A stretch of DNA of 64,000 nt. It comes from an uncultured bacterium. GTDB lineage: Bacteria > Spirochaetota > UBA4802 > JAGODF01. Each line of letters begins with the position of its first letter. Within the stretch, counting starts at the first letter, position 1. A program made the translations under genes and the position numbers. The notes below the pieces were generated by a model that saw nothing but the letters and a program-made list of their open reading frames with translations, had not been told where the DNA came from and searched no databases. Below are positions 46,491-55,813 of this stretch, piece by piece. The stretch spans positions 1 through 64,000 of the forward strand of contig CAKZSV010000045.1 of the NCBI GenBank assembly GCA_937921485.1. The letters are read 5' to 3'.

Positions 46491-47309
46491 ATGATCAAGA
46501 CTGAACTGTGCCCGCTGTGTACTGCACGAAACAGCTCGCTTCTTTATGATGGACATATTTCGCTTTATCGATGTAAAAACTGCAACGCAGTATTCAACGC
46601 TTCGCACAGGCCTCTCGATTACGGTGAAACGTATTTCAATGAAGAATACCGAAACCAGTACGGGAAATCGTATATCGAAGATTTTACTGCAATTTACTCC
46701 CTGGCAAAAAAGCGGCTTTCGAGAATTGCTTCCCTCACCAGGCACACATCCGGGCTTCTCGATATCGGCGCCGCCTACGGCTTTTTTTTGAAAGCCGCCC
46801 TTGATGAAGGATTCAGGGATATTTTTGGAATTGAAATATCCGAAGAAGGCGCGAAGTATTGCAAACATACGTTCGGCATTCAGGTTCAGGAGACCAATTT
46901 CGAAACATACGACTTTTCAAGGAAATTCAATATCATCACCGCATGGTATTTTATTGAACACATCTACGACCCCCGGAAAGCGTTCTCAAAAATTTTCGAC
47001 GCCCTCACCGATGAAGGAGTATTCGCTTTTTCCGTTCCGTCCTTCTTCGGACCTCAATTCTTGCTGCACCGTGATGAATGGTTTCAAAATCACCCAATAG
47101 ACCATCGAGTGAACTTTTCTCCTCGTCTCATCCGGCGCTTTCTTCGCACCATCGGCTTTTCAAAAATAATAACACATCCCGGAGGCATTCACCCCCAGAG
47201 GTTTTTTTCTCCAGCAATCGCTCAATATTCGTTCGTCCGCAGCCTCTATGCCCGGGTTTCAACACTCCTTTCATTTTCTGATACTTTGGAGGTCTATGCC
47301 CAAAAATAA
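46491..47309 (+). CDS. SAM-dependent methyltransferase with N-terminal zinc finger
   Basis: 272 residues. N-terminus CPLCTARN...YRCKNCNAVF is a four-cysteine zinc ribbon. Residues about 85-200 are a class I methyltransferase: LLDIGAAYGFFLKAALDEGF (motif I), IFGIEISEEGAKYC, FNIITAWYFIEHIYDPRKAF, and the FAFSVPSFFGP strand. This architecture is common among methyltransferases associated with polysaccharide or small-molecule synthesis; substrate unknown. Likely co-transcribed with the DbpA-domain gene. Confidence 0.85.
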   Translation: MIKTELCPLCTARNSSLLYDGHISLYRCKNCNAVFNASHRPLDYGETYFNEEYRNQYGKSYIEDFTAIYSLAKKRLSRIASLTRHTSGLLDIGAAYGFFLKAALDEGFRDIFGIEISEEGAKYCKHTFGIQVQETNFETYDFSRKFNIITAWYFIEHIYDPRKAFSKIFDALTDEGVFAFSVPSFFGPQFLLHRDEWFQNHPIDHRVNFSPRLIRRFLRTIGFSKIITHPGGIHPQRFFSPAIAQYSFVRSLYARVSTLLSFSDTLEVYAQK

Positions 47310-47435
47310 AAAAAATTTGGATTTTTTAAAAAAAATTTAACCAAATTTCAAAATCTTTATTATACTTACTATAAAATAGGATGAATTACGTTATGTCGTA
47401 TTAGTGCAATATTTTATTTTACAATAAGGAGGTAG

Positions 47436-47540
47436 ATCAAAACAAGGCATATAACAGGGTCGGTAATCTTCATTTTCACTTTTTTTATTGACTCTTTGCC
47501 GGCAACGGAGGATGTGGTTTTGCCGGAATCGCCCTTTTGA
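47436..47540 (+). pseudogene. Possible broken secreted-protein ORF with ATC in place of start
   Basis: AAGGAGG at 47425-47432 is followed at the proper distance by ATC and 33 further codons (KTRHITGSVIFIFTFFIDSL, then PATEDVVLPESPF) that look like a basic N-terminus plus hydrophobic signal-peptide core. ATC could be a mutated ATG or a very rare start. The frame ends after 34 residues. Otherwise the 47310-47579 gap is A/T rich and non-coding. Confidence 0.3.
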
Positions 47541-47579
47541 AAAGGCGAATACTCTTACACAAGAACACACGGGGTGTGT

Positions 47580-48101
47580 ATGGACAGTGAGCAGTGCATC
47601 GACATATCGTATTTAACGATGAAGGTCACGGCGAAAGGCAAATCGGTCTTTGCCAACAGGCATTTCGACGCTCATTCTTTCATCATCGAATTTCGCGGAA
47701 AAATTTACACTATGGAGGAGTACAAAAAAAGGCTTAACCCGAATAACAATCACTATCTTCAAATCAGCGAGAATCTTTTTTTAGGCCCCACCAGGACGCC
47801 CGACAACTACATCAATCATTCATGCAATCCCAATACCGGAATTAAGATAATCGGCAATTCAGTCCTGCTCTTCGCCATCAGAAATATTCACAAGGGCGAA
47901 GAAATCACCTTCGATTATTCAACCACCATGGCGGAAGATTACTGGGAAATGAACTGCCGTTGCGGGGCAAAAAACTGCAGGGGTAAAATCAGGGACTTCA
48001 AGTACCTGCCGCCTGCACTCCAGGAAAAATACATACGCCTGGGAGTGGTTCCGGAATTTGTGCTGCGTCACAGCAGGCAGCATCTTCAGATAGCGATTTA
48101 A
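47580..48101 (+). CDS. SET-domain protein
   Basis: 173 residues from the ATG at 47580 (GTG at 47574 also possible). Full SET lysine-methyltransferase core: VTAKGKSVFANRHFDAHSFIIEFRGKIYT, the cofactor loop YINHSCNPNTGI, GEEITFDYST, and a post-SET cluster MNCRCGAKNCRGKI with three cysteines that would bind zinc. No accessory domains. Bacterial SET proteins are known from chlamydiae and scattered environmental genomes; some methylate histone-like or ribosomal proteins. No signal peptide. Substrate unknown. A strong hairpin follows the gene. Confidence 0.9.
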   Translation: MDSEQCIDISYLTMKVTAKGKSVFANRHFDAHSFIIEFRGKIYTMEEYKKRLNPNNNHYLQISENLFLGPTRTPDNYINHSCNPNTGIKIIGNSVLLFAIRNIHKGEEITFDYSTTMAEDYWEMNCRCGAKNCRGKIRDFKYLPPALQEKYIRLGVVPEFVLRHSRQHLQIAI

Positions 48102-48118
48102 CCGCATCAGGTCTATTA

Positions 48119-48153
48119 TGCCGGAGGCATGAAAATGCACCATGCCTCCGGCA
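48119..48153. terminator. Convergent-gene hairpin
   Basis: Perfect 13-bp stem TGCCGGAGGCATG/CATGCCTCCGGCA with a 9-base loop between the SET-domain gene (plus) and the gene at 48159 (minus). No long T run on either side, so it may serve as a shared terminator or mRNA-stabilising end structure. Confidence 0.6.
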
Positions 48154-48158
48154 GTATA

Positions 48159-48911
48159 TCATTTATCTTTTTCTCTTTCCCCGTCTGCGAGATATACTCT
48201 GTTTTTATTGTCCTCGACATCTTTCTTGTATTCGTCGGGCAATTTATAGCGCTTCTCTTCCCTCTCGAAAAATGCCACATCGTCCTTTTTCCCTTTGAAA
48301 GCGGCATCCTTTTTCTTTTGTTCGAAGTGTTTATTCAGAATTTCATACACCTTGAAATTGTTTTGCTTTGAACGCCGGTAATAATAAATCGCATCAATGT
48401 AGCGGCTGCGCGCAAACAGGTCGTTTGCTTTATTCAAGCTGAATCCGCCGTTCCGTATTGCTTCATCAATCGCCGGATGCAGGTCGTCTTTCCGGCCGAG
48501 CATCGCGAAACGGAAATCGGCTTTGACTTTCATCTTTATTGTCTTCTGATTGATATCTTCGCTGATTTCCTTGTATTTCCGCGCTATTTTTTCAGCTACC
48601 TGCGCGATGTTTTTCTCGTTTTCGGTAAACTTGTTCGCAGAAAGTATGTACTCGTTTCGGAAGTAGAGGGAACTCGCTTCCGCGTATTCATCAACAAGGC
48701 GGTCAAATTCTTCTTCCCCTCCTCCAAAATTCACAATTGCCGCGTTGAGAAGTTTTATGTTCCGAAAATTCTCATAGCTCAGCCGGAGTATCACAGGAAG
48801 CGGCTGATACAATTCATTAAATGTTTTTTTAGGCTCCGCTTGCTGGGCGAATCCCCGGGAAGCCACAAACATTGCGCACAACATCGCGAAGGCGAAGACT
48901 CTCCTTGCCAT
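48159..48911 (-). CDS. Secreted hypothetical protein
   Basis: 250 residues from the ATG at 48911 (AAAGGAGTTGGAGAT upstream), starting a signal peptide MARRVFAFAMLCAMFVASRG that is cut near FA-QQ. The mature protein is helical: EYAEASSLYFRNEYILSANKFTENEKNIAQVAEKIARKYKEISEDINQ and later LNKANDLFARSRYIDAIYYYRRSKQN, which resembles a single TPR unit, followed by a lysine-rich tail. Likely periplasmic. No family recognised. Confidence 0.7.
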   Translation of the reverse strand: MARRVFAFAMLCAMFVASRGFAQQAEPKKTFNELYQPLPVILRLSYENFRNIKLLNAAIVNFGGGEEEFDRLVDEYAEASSLYFRNEYILSANKFTENEKNIAQVAEKIARKYKEISEDINQKTIKMKVKADFRFAMLGRKDDLHPAIDEAIRNGGFSLNKANDLFARSRYIDAIYYYRRSKQNNFKVYEILNKHFEQKKKDAAFKGKKDDVAFFEREEKRYKLPDEYKKDVEDNKNRVYLADGEREKDK

Positions 48912-49424
48912 ATCTCCAACTCCTTTCTTTGATTTTTCGCCGCATTTCAGCCATACCACTGCGGCAGCTTATCCAATCGAACAAACAGCCAATCTATGAC
49001 ATTAAGCATTTTCCAAACATCGGTCGGAAAGACCGGAGGAAATACTCAATTTTTCGAAAACCGTATCAGAGAAATATCAGTTATAATATTTATTCATTTA
49101 CCCTTCCCGTCAAGTAAAATACTGAAAGCGTTACTAACTTTCTTTCAAAATACCGGCTGTTCATGTGCAGCAATAAATAATTCAATAATTATTTATCATT
49201 ATTTACTATATATACATAAATATACCAGATTGGAATTCATCGCGGCCGAAGGCGAATGTATATTGCCAGAGGATATTTTCAGGCTTCTGCAGGTAATCCA
49301 TATCACTGTGATAAAACCGCTTTCGATTCATATTAATCTTGCAAAGCAAAGCCGCACTATTACACACTGCCATAGCACATGATATTTTTGGACATGAAAT
49401 TCATTATTTTCAACTCTAAAAACA
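48912..49424. other. Divergent intergenic region
   Basis: 513 bases between the secreted-protein gene (minus) and surE (plus). A/T rich, with long runs such as ATAAATAATTCAATAATTATTTATCATTATTTA (49172-49204) that form an A/T inverted repeat. A 128-codon open frame here lacks a ribosome site and has erratic composition, so I regard the region as non-coding. Confidence 0.5.
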
Positions 49425-50153
49425 ATGACAATTTTACTTACAAACGATGACGGCATTAAAGCGGAAGGCATACAGTCCCTGTTCGATACGCTCACAACAG
49501 AACACGACGTTTTTGTTATCGCGCCCGAAGACGAGCGAAGCGCCTGTTCAAACGCCATAACCGTGCGGACAAGCCTTTCAATTCGTCAGATTGACGATTT
49601 CCATTTCGCGGTGGACGGCTATACCGCTGATTGCGTGAATATTGGCCTAAATGGCGGCTTTTTCCCACCATTTGACATAGTCATTTCTGGAATCAACCAC
49701 GGGCCGAATCTCGGCGACGATGTCTATTTTTCCGGCACGGTTGCAGGCGCCCGCACCGCGTGTATCTTCGGTGTTCACGGCATCGCCCTTTCTCTCGATT
49801 GTCTGGATTCATCGAGCTATTTCAGTCAGGCTTCCGAATTTGCATTGCGTTTTATCAGCGACATTCTGTGCCGCACCGGTGATCAGCCGATTTTTTTCAA
49901 TATCAATTATCCGAACATCCCCAAACATGAAATTAATGGCATAAAATACACCAGGCTTGGGCGCCGAAAATACAATGACATCTACACGATTCACAGCGAA
50001 AATGGCTCCAGCAAAATAATTCAACTTTCGGGTTCAATTGAGTCAATCGGCGGAGATACAACCGATGTGTTCGAGCTTCGCAATGGCTTTATTTCAGTCA
50101 CTCCGCTATCTATCGATTGTTCCGACCATGAATTTTTACGGATTTTGCGGTAA
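49425..50153 (+). CDS. surE: 5'-nucleotidase SurE
   Basis: 242 residues, normal size. Metal-dependent nucleoside monophosphate phosphatase. MTILLTNDDGIKAEGI carries the two metal-binding aspartates, APEDERSACSNAIT the serine, and ISGINHGPNLGDDVYFSGTVAGAR the asparagine and the glycine-rich loop. Stationary-phase survival factor in other bacteria. The TPR gene follows after 4 bases. Confidence 0.95.
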   Translation: MTILLTNDDGIKAEGIQSLFDTLTTEHDVFVIAPEDERSACSNAITVRTSLSIRQIDDFHFAVDGYTADCVNIGLNGGFFPPFDIVISGINHGPNLGDDVYFSGTVAGARTACIFGVHGIALSLDCLDSSSYFSQASEFALRFISDILCRTGDQPIFFNINYPNIPKHEINGIKYTRLGRRKYNDIYTIHSENGSSKIIQLSGSIESIGGDTTDVFELRNGFISVTPLSIDCSDHEFLRILR

Positions 50154-50157
50154 TACC

Positions 50158-50862
50158 ATGGCTGAAACAAACATCAATATCCGATTGAAAAAATTTTTAG
50201 CCACTGCCTTCAAAGAGTTTCAGAATAACAATTACACCACCGCGATTAAAATACTTACTAAAGCGCATAAGCTTGACTCAAACAATCCTGAAATTCTCTA
50301 CAACCTCGGAGTCGCATCCTGCAGAATTGAACAGTATGTCGAAGCAATTGACTATTTCCGGCGGCTTCTTGAACTAAGAACCAAAACCGTGGATATTCTT
50401 CAGGTTCTCCGCCTGATTTCATTTTCCCTTTTAAAGCTGGGCCTATTCGATGATGCGCTTCTCTACTGCATGCAGGGTCTTGATTTACATAATGACGACA
50501 CGGTACTTATGCATCTTTCGGCCTATGCGCTCGATATGGCAGGCAAATCTGAAGACGCGATAGAATATTACATGAAAATACTTGAAATAGATCCGGAAAA
50601 CATATCGGCGAAAAATTCATTAGCTTACCTGCTCGCAAAATCCGGAGGCGATCTTACAAAAGCTACAAAGTTAGCCGTTGAAGCGCTGAGCGTGGATCCC
50701 AACAACCCCGCGTATCTTGACACATATGGTTTTGTGATGTATAAAACCGGCGATTTCAGCCATGCAAACGCGTATCTTGCAAAAGCCCAGTCGCTCGATC
50801 CCACATCAAAGGAAATCCGCTATCACCTTGCCATGGTAAAGAAAGCAATCGGGCAGAAATAA
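50158..50862 (+). CDS. Cytoplasmic TPR protein
   Basis: 234 residues from the ATG at 50158, just after the surE stop. Five to six TPR units (NNNYTTAIKILTKAHKLDSNNPEILYNLG, QYVEAIDYFRRLLELRTK, LGLFDDALLYCMQGLDLHNDD, AGKSEDAIEYYMKILEIDPEN, TKATKLAVEALSVDPNNPAYLDTYG). No signal peptide, so it acts in the cytoplasm, probably as an adaptor. Longer in-frame starts would overlap surE heavily and are not favoured. Confidence 0.8.
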   Translation: MAETNINIRLKKFLATAFKEFQNNNYTTAIKILTKAHKLDSNNPEILYNLGVASCRIEQYVEAIDYFRRLLELRTKTVDILQVLRLISFSLLKLGLFDDALLYCMQGLDLHNDDTVLMHLSAYALDMAGKSEDAIEYYMKILEIDPENISAKNSLAYLLAKSGGDLTKATKLAVEALSVDPNNPAYLDTYGFVMYKTGDFSHANAYLAKAQSLDPTSKEIRYHLAMVKKAIGQK

Positions 50863-50865
50863 GAA

Positions 50866-51762
50866 CTATAAAAATTTAAGCAAATATTCAATAATATTAT
50901 CTGCGCTTAAAAGGATTTTTTTTAGAATTTCTCCGCTTTCGACAATGCTGCACCGCGGCTTTTGTATGCATTCCGATATCACCTGTTTAGATGTTGTAAT
51001 ATTAAGTGAGCCCCTTATGCCTACATTTTTCAGTTCGAGTTCCTCTCCCGCACAGTCGGAGATAGCGGAATGATATTCCGTAGGATTTACCGCGATGATA
51101 TTGCACCCGGAAGCATACGCTTCATAGAGAAAAATCCCGAAATGGCTCATTGCCGCTTTTGAAGCGCAGAGAAACCTTGCGTAATTGCCTTCAACACTCT
51201 GCTCGCTTCCTCCTTTTACGCCGATAAAAGGCTTTTCCCCACCAAGAAGGCAATACGAACAAGTATCGGGGAGCAACGTCAGCAAATAATCGCGCGCCTC
51301 GCCCGAATAACCTGCGTATATCACAATATCGATTTTTTTCTCGATAGTATCGCCTGCAAGCGCCTCGAGATTTTGAATAAAATTATATCCGTATAAAAAG
51401 CTTCCACTCACAGCGTCATGCGTTTTTTCAAAATGCGGAAGCAGATCAATCCGAATATCCGCGCTCGCCCTTCCTTCGCCTCTGTCATCGATGACGCACA
51501 CTTTCCCGAATTTTTTCAATGCCTGTATTTCTTCCGCTGAAGAATCGCGCATGTCGCGCACGATGAGCCTTGCGGGCTGAATTTTTTCAACCAGCCATTT
51601 TTTTAGTTCCAGAGGGCATGTTCCATCGTTCGGATCGACAAACAAATATGCATTCACACCATATTTTGTCCTCAGACGCCATAAAAGTGTCGCCATCCGC
51701 TGAAAGTGCCCGCTTCCCAAGCTTTCGTCCTTGCCCGTAATGATAAGCACATCGCAGATCAT
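50866..51762 (-). CDS. PseG-like nucleotide-sugar hydrolase/glycosyltransferase-fold protein
   Basis: 298 residues. N-terminal [28 protein letters not shown] matches the GSGH-RC region of PseG/SpsG proteins, which release the sugar from UDP-activated precursors in pseudaminic and related nonulosonic acid synthesis. [24 protein letters not shown] and [29 protein letters not shown] are further family traits (GT-B fold). ATG overlaps the stop of the SpsF-like gene (ATGA). With its neighbours it may build a modified sugar for flagellin or surface glycan; the exact reaction cannot be told. Confidence 0.75.
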   Translation of the reverse strand: MICDVLIITGKDESLGSGHFQRMATLLWRLRTKYGVNAYLFVDPNDGTCPLELKKWLVEKIQPARLIVRDMRDSSAEEIQALKKFGKVCVIDDRGEGRASADIRIDLLPHFEKTHDAVSGSFLYGYNFIQNLEALAGDTIEKKIDIVIYAGYSGEARDYLLTLLPDTCSYCLLGGEKPFIGVKGGSEQSVEGNYARFLCASKAAMSHFGIFLYEAYASGCNIIAVNPTEYHSAISDCAGEELELKNVGIRGSLNITTSKQVISECIQKPRCSIVESGEILKKILLSADNIIEYLLKFL

Positions 51763-52514
51763 CGGCCGTTCCCGGGTGATGAGTGCGTCATGGGGCGCTG
51801 GTGAATATTTTTATTTATTTCTAAAAGTTCCGGATGGGCATCGAGGAACGAAAGTGTTTTTTTTAGAGGAAATTGTTGTCCGCGATACAGCTCATGGTAC
51901 AATGCCGCAGCCAGACGGTAATCCTCCTCTGTATCAACTGTCAGCCGTACGGAGGCATAACGGGAATCGATATCAACGGGAAAACGCACAATTGAAAATA
52001 TCTCGGGATGCTCTTTTATATATGGGCTCACGTGTTCGCGATGGTGCGGCAGAGTGCCTTCTCTGTGCGCACGCGCTAGAGCTGATCGCGAGAGCACTTC
52101 AATCGCGCAGCCCAGCGGAAGGCCTTCCGGAGCACAGAGATCGAAATTACCCGATATCGCTTTCTTGATGGTTTCATCGGCGTACTCGCTGTCGGTAAAA
52201 GGGTTATCAGCGGTGATGCGGGCAATATATTCACCGCCGAATTTTTCCGCTGCGCAGAAAAACCTGTCCAGAACATCGTTTTCGGAACCTTGAAAAAATA
52301 CTACATCGAGATGTTTCACCGCATCAAAAAGAGCGGTATTTTCATCGCTTTCCGGCACCGCAAGCACCGCTTGATGGACAGATGCTATGTTCAGCGCACG
52401 CTCCAGCACATGCGCCACAATGGGTTTTCCCGCAAGCGGCATTAGCGCCTTGCCGGGAAGCCGTGTCGATGCGATGCGCGCCTGTACGATTGCGAGAACC
52501 CTTGGATTTTTCAT
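51759..52514 (-). CDS. SpsF-like cytidylyltransferase
   Basis: 251 residues. [35 protein letters not shown] is the signature of the SpsF/NeuA/KdsB nucleotidyltransferase family, followed by [21 protein letters not shown] with the metal aspartate and [14 protein letters not shown] at the end of the fold. Transfers CMP (or another nucleotide) to an acid sugar. Ten bases downstream of the spiro-SPASM gene and overlapping the PseG-like gene, so the three form an operon. Confidence 0.85.
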   Translation of the reverse strand: MKNPRVLAIVQARIASTRLPGKALMPLAGKPIVAHVLERALNIASVHQAVLAVPESDENTALFDAVKHLDVVFFQGSENDVLDRFFCAAEKFGGEYIARITADNPFTDSEYADETIKKAISGNFDLCAPEGLPLGCAIEVLSRSALARAHREGTLPHHREHVSPYIKEHPEIFSIVRFPVDIDSRYASVRLTVDTEEDYRLAAALYHELYRGQQFPLKKTLSFLDAHPELLEINKNIHQRPMTHSSPGNGR

Positions 52515-52523
52515 TCCAGTACG

Positions 52524-54005
52524 CTATAGATTGAAGGTGTACCATTCATCACAGGCGGAGCAATCGGGCTCTTTTGCCAGTTTGCCTTTATAATCATCAA
52601 CGAAAAACTCTCTGCCTTTTTCAAATAGCTCCTTCATGGTCGAATATTTCACGTTACCCCGCGGCGCAGCGCCATCGACATCCTGTTTGCAAAAGCAGAC
52701 CGTTCCATCTGAGAGCACGTACATATCGCGCTGGAGATGCCAGCAGGGTATCCTTTCCAGCGGAGATAAATCCGAATAGCGGCGATCCTGTATCCTGCCA
52801 AGGTAGGTATTCTGCTTCTGAAGAATGATCGGAACTCCCTTCTGTTCCCAGATATCGTAATACTTATCCAAAAAATTTTCTGTTTCATTGATTTTCATTA
52901 TTTGCACATAGAGCGCATCCGGTTCGTTCACAACGCCGCGAAGCCGTTCAATGTTCCCGACTACCGCGTCGTAATGATCTCCGCCATGAAGCGCGCGATA
53001 CGTCTGAGCATCCACCGCATTGAGATTCACAATCACGCGGATTTTTCCGCTTTTGCCGGCAACATACTGGGCAAAATTAGCATCGGCAAAAATACCGTTG
53101 GTTTCAATAACCACACCCTGAACATTACTCTCGGCCAGAGCAAGATCCATCATCTCATACAACTGAGGATGCATCAGAGGTTCACCGGAACCACCGCAAC
53201 AGATATGATACGGCAAGCCGAACTCGCGCATTCCCTCAAGAACGTTTTGAAAAACTGAAATTTCCATCTGACCATGCTCGCTGCCGAGCGTTTTTCTATA
53301 GCAAAAGATGCAATTCAGACTGCACTGTCCGGTCAGTTCCAGTTCAAGATACGATGGGGCAATATAGAGTGCATCGGGATAATTTTTCAAAACTTCAGCA
53401 ACTTCCGCATACCTGGGGATAGCGCCATGAAATTCCACGATTTTTTCCATTATTTTACGCTCTCTGAGATTCGCCGACCTGAATGAGAGCCGCCTGTCCC
53501 GCACATCCGGATGAGAATAATATATTTCCACATCGAAACGGTGCAGATTGGTCTTTATTATTTTCGAAAGCGAAAGGCCGGCACCCATTCTTTCCGGCAC
53601 GCTTTCCATCAGCGCCCGCGATACGATTTCTCCGCAAAAACCGGAAGGAACATTTTCAGAATACGTGTATTCCGGCAAATACGTACTGTGCAGTTTCAGC
53701 ATCTCACCGATTATTTCAGGATCAAGGAATGGGGAATCATACTGGACAAGCAGTGCATGCTCAAAATCTTTCCCGGCAAAGAACGACTTCAAAAAAGCCG
53801 GCTCACCTTCTCTGCCATAATCTATTTTTGAGGCTCCATCAGGTATTCTTTCGCAATAATCTTCACCCGCGGCCAAAAAGACATCCTGTATCTGCGGAAG
53901 AGCGTGAAGCCTTTTGGCAAGCTCCGCCGGAAGGAATACATCATTGAAGTAAAGATCTTCTTTTTTTGTATTCTGAGGTATAATTATAATTGCCGCAATT
54001 TTCAC
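52524..54005 (-). CDS. Spiro-SPASM radical SAM protein
   Basis: 493 residues in three parts. Residues 1-185 look like a degraded nucleotidyltransferase (AAIIIIPQN..., ALLVQYDSPFLDPEIIGEML). Residues 218-420 are a radical SAM domain with GQCSLNCIFC (Cys228, 232, 235 for the 4Fe-4S cluster), GGSGEPLMHPQL and VVIETNG. The C-terminus is a SPASM domain with cysteines IPCWHL, GTVCFCK and EPDCSAC for extra clusters. This matches the family I know as spiro-SPASM (TIGR04321), described as limited to spirochaetes and of unknown product. Its operon with sugar-nucleotide genes suggests that it modifies a sugar or a peptide linked to it. Cytoplasmic. Confidence 0.85.
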   Translation of the reverse strand: MKIAAIIIIPQNTKKEDLYFNDVFLPAELAKRLHALPQIQDVFLAAGEDYCERIPDGASKIDYGREGEPAFLKSFFAGKDFEHALLVQYDSPFLDPEIIGEMLKLHSTYLPEYTYSENVPSGFCGEIVSRALMESVPERMGAGLSLSKIIKTNLHRFDVEIYYSHPDVRDRRLSFRSANLRERKIMEKIVEFHGAIPRYAEVAEVLKNYPDALYIAPSYLELELTGQCSLNCIFCYRKTLGSEHGQMEISVFQNVLEGMREFGLPYHICCGGSGEPLMHPQLYEMMDLALAESNVQGVVIETNGIFADANFAQYVAGKSGKIRVIVNLNAVDAQTYRALHGGDHYDAVVGNIERLRGVVNEPDALYVQIMKINETENFLDKYYDIWEQKGVPIILQKQNTYLGRIQDRRYSDLSPLERIPCWHLQRDMYVLSDGTVCFCKQDVDGAAPRGNVKYSTMKELFEKGREFFVDDYKGKLAKEPDCSACDEWYTFNL

Positions 54006-54035
54006 GCAGGCACCTCCGGCGAAAACAATTCAAAA

Positions 54036-54992
54036 CTAATTCATCACATAATCGTCCATGAATATCTTTACGTCGGACTCCTTGCGCTTCTGTTCAGCCC
54101 ATTTGTCCATCTGTTCTCCCATTCGCTCGCTGTAGAGAATATTGAATATTATTTCACGTATGGATTCGTACTGCACCGGCCTTTTCCCGTTGAATTTCAC
54201 TATATGATAACCCGAGCCAGATTTGATAACACCTGAAATCTGGCCTTTCATGTTCATTCCGAATATCTGCATGGCAAGCAGTCTGTCAATTTCATGCAGT
54301 TTCACCCATCCGAGAGCGCCTCCCTTCCCTTTTGATGTTTCATCTTCGGAAAATTTCTTTGCCGCTTCTTCGAATGACATACCGCCACGGATTTTAGCAA
54401 GGATGTCCTTCATTTCATTGTTTACTCGCCGCTCTTCAGCAAGGGTAGTATTGCGAAGTCGAATAAACACATGATTGATGTTGAACTCGTATCCAACTTT
54501 ATTGGCGTTCTTCTTATACCATTCCTGCGCCTGCTGTTCGGACGGCGGGTTGACACCCACCGCAAGCGTCATCACCATTTCCCGAATAAGAGATTTTCTC
54601 ACCTGTTCCCTATATTCTTCGTATGAAATTTTATCTTTTTTTTCCAGCTTCTCTTTGAACTCTTTCAGGGAATTAATATTATACCGTTTCATCGTTTTTT
54701 CGATGGAATCATCGACTTTATCCTTGCTTACGATGATGGACTCTTCCTCCGCCATCTGTTCAAAAATGCTGTCCTCAATAAATGCGTCGAGCACCCTGCT
54801 TTTATGAAATGACGTTTTCCCGGCGGGAATTTTCTTCACCTTTTTATATTGTTCAAACCGCATGTTGACTTCGCTTTCCATAATCGGCCATCCGTTCACC
54901 ACCGCAAGAACGCGATCGAAGAGGTCCCATGCGCCGGCCGCACTATGGAAGAAGATAAACAGCGCACTTGCCAGTAATAATTTCCGTTTCAT
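54036..54992 (-). CDS. SurA-like periplasmic peptidyl-prolyl isomerase
   Basis: 318 residues. Signal peptide (MKRKLLLASALFIFFHSAAGA), SurA N-terminal chaperone helices (FDRVLAVVNGWPIMESEVNMRFEQYKK...VLDAFIEDSIFEQMAEEE), and one parvulin rotamase domain (INHVFIRLRNTTLAEERR, GMSFEEAAKKFSEDETSKGKGGALGWVKLHEID, SGVIKSGSGYHIVKFNGKRP). Assists folding of outer-membrane proteins, several of which are encoded in this window. ATG overlaps the murI stop (ATGA). Confidence 0.92.
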   Translation of the reverse strand: MKRKLLLASALFIFFHSAAGAWDLFDRVLAVVNGWPIMESEVNMRFEQYKKVKKIPAGKTSFHKSRVLDAFIEDSIFEQMAEEESIIVSKDKVDDSIEKTMKRYNINSLKEFKEKLEKKDKISYEEYREQVRKSLIREMVMTLAVGVNPPSEQQAQEWYKKNANKVGYEFNINHVFIRLRNTTLAEERRVNNEMKDILAKIRGGMSFEEAAKKFSEDETSKGKGGALGWVKLHEIDRLLAMQIFGMNMKGQISGVIKSGSGYHIVKFNGKRPVQYESIREIIFNILYSERMGEQMDKWAEQKRKESDVKIFMDDYVMN

Positions 54993-55813
54993 GATGTTCC
55001 GCCGCTAATTGTGAGTTTTGCTATCGATGCGCCGTTTTCCCCGAAAAACATGTTTTTAAGCATCTGAAGCGTATCTGTTATGTCGGACGCATAGAGCTCA
55101 ATTCTCCCCGCTGCGCCTGAATTTTCAAGGTTTTTTTCTTTCAGCATCTGCTTTGCTTCGAGGGCGATTTCATAACCGGAATCCACAAGCACCATATCTG
55201 GAAATACATCGAGTATGGCCTTTTTAAGGAGCGGGAAATGCGTGCACCCCAAAATAAGCGTCCTCACGTTTTCACTGTACATTTTCCCAATATATTTTTT
55301 CGCCGCAAGGCGCGTGATTTCATCGTCAATCCATCCCTCCTCCGTAAGTGAAACGAAAATCGTCGCGTGCTGCTGAAAGACTTTGAGGTTGGGATTTATT
55401 TCAAGAATGGCTTTTTCGTATGAGCGGCTGTTTACTGTCGCTCTGGTGCCAATCACTCCCACACAGCCGTTGTGCTGCGTCCTGCATGCGGCACGCGCAC
55501 CGGCCCCAATAACCCCCACCACCGGCACATCAAGCTCATCACGAAGAATTTCCAGCGCCACCGCCGACGAGGTGTTGCAGGCGATGACGATCATCTTCAC
55601 ATTGCGGGACACAAGATATGCGGCTATTTCCCTCGAATAGCGCAAGATCGTCTCCCGGGAACGCGTGCCGTACGGAAATCGCGCCGTGTCGCCGAAATAT
55701 ATCAAATGCTCCGAAGGCATCACGTCCCTGAGCGACTTGCATACGGTGAGACCGCCCACGCCCGAATCGAATATGCCTATTGGGTCACTCTTTTCCAACT
55801 TCTTCTCCGTCAA
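54989..55813 (-). CDS. murI: Glutamate racemase
   Basis: 274 residues. Makes D-glutamate for peptidoglycan. PIGIFDSGVGGLTVCKSL, YFGDTARFPYGTRS, the first catalytic cysteine in IACNTSSA and the second in LGCTHFPLL are all present. TTG start at 55813 with AAGGATC upstream; TTG at 55798 after GGAGAAG is an alternative. The gene starts inside the 3' end of cimA (29-base overlap) and its stop overlaps the surA-like start, so cimA-murI-surA-like are tightly coupled. Confidence 0.95.
   Translation of the reverse strand: MTEKKLEKSDPIGIFDSGVGGLTVCKSLRDVMPSEHLIYFGDTARFPYGTRSRETILRYSREIAAYLVSRNVKMIVIACNTSSAVALEILRDELDVPVVGVIGAGARAACRTQHNGCVGVIGTRATVNSRSYEKAILEINPNLKVFQQHATIFVSLTEEGWIDDEITRLAAKKYIGKMYSENVRTLILGCTHFPLLKKAILDVFPDMVLVDSGYEIALEAKQMLKEKNLENSGAAGRIELYASDITDTLQMLKNMFFGENGASIAKLTISGGTS

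Noticed and set aside
49172..49204. A/T-rich inverted repeat upstream of surE as a possible origin or operator
   Set aside because: Composition alone explains it; no DnaA boxes or known operator pattern nearby.
48996..49382. 128-codon plus-strand open frame upstream of surE
   Set aside because: No ribosome site, A/T-driven composition, no recognisable segment; treated as non-coding.
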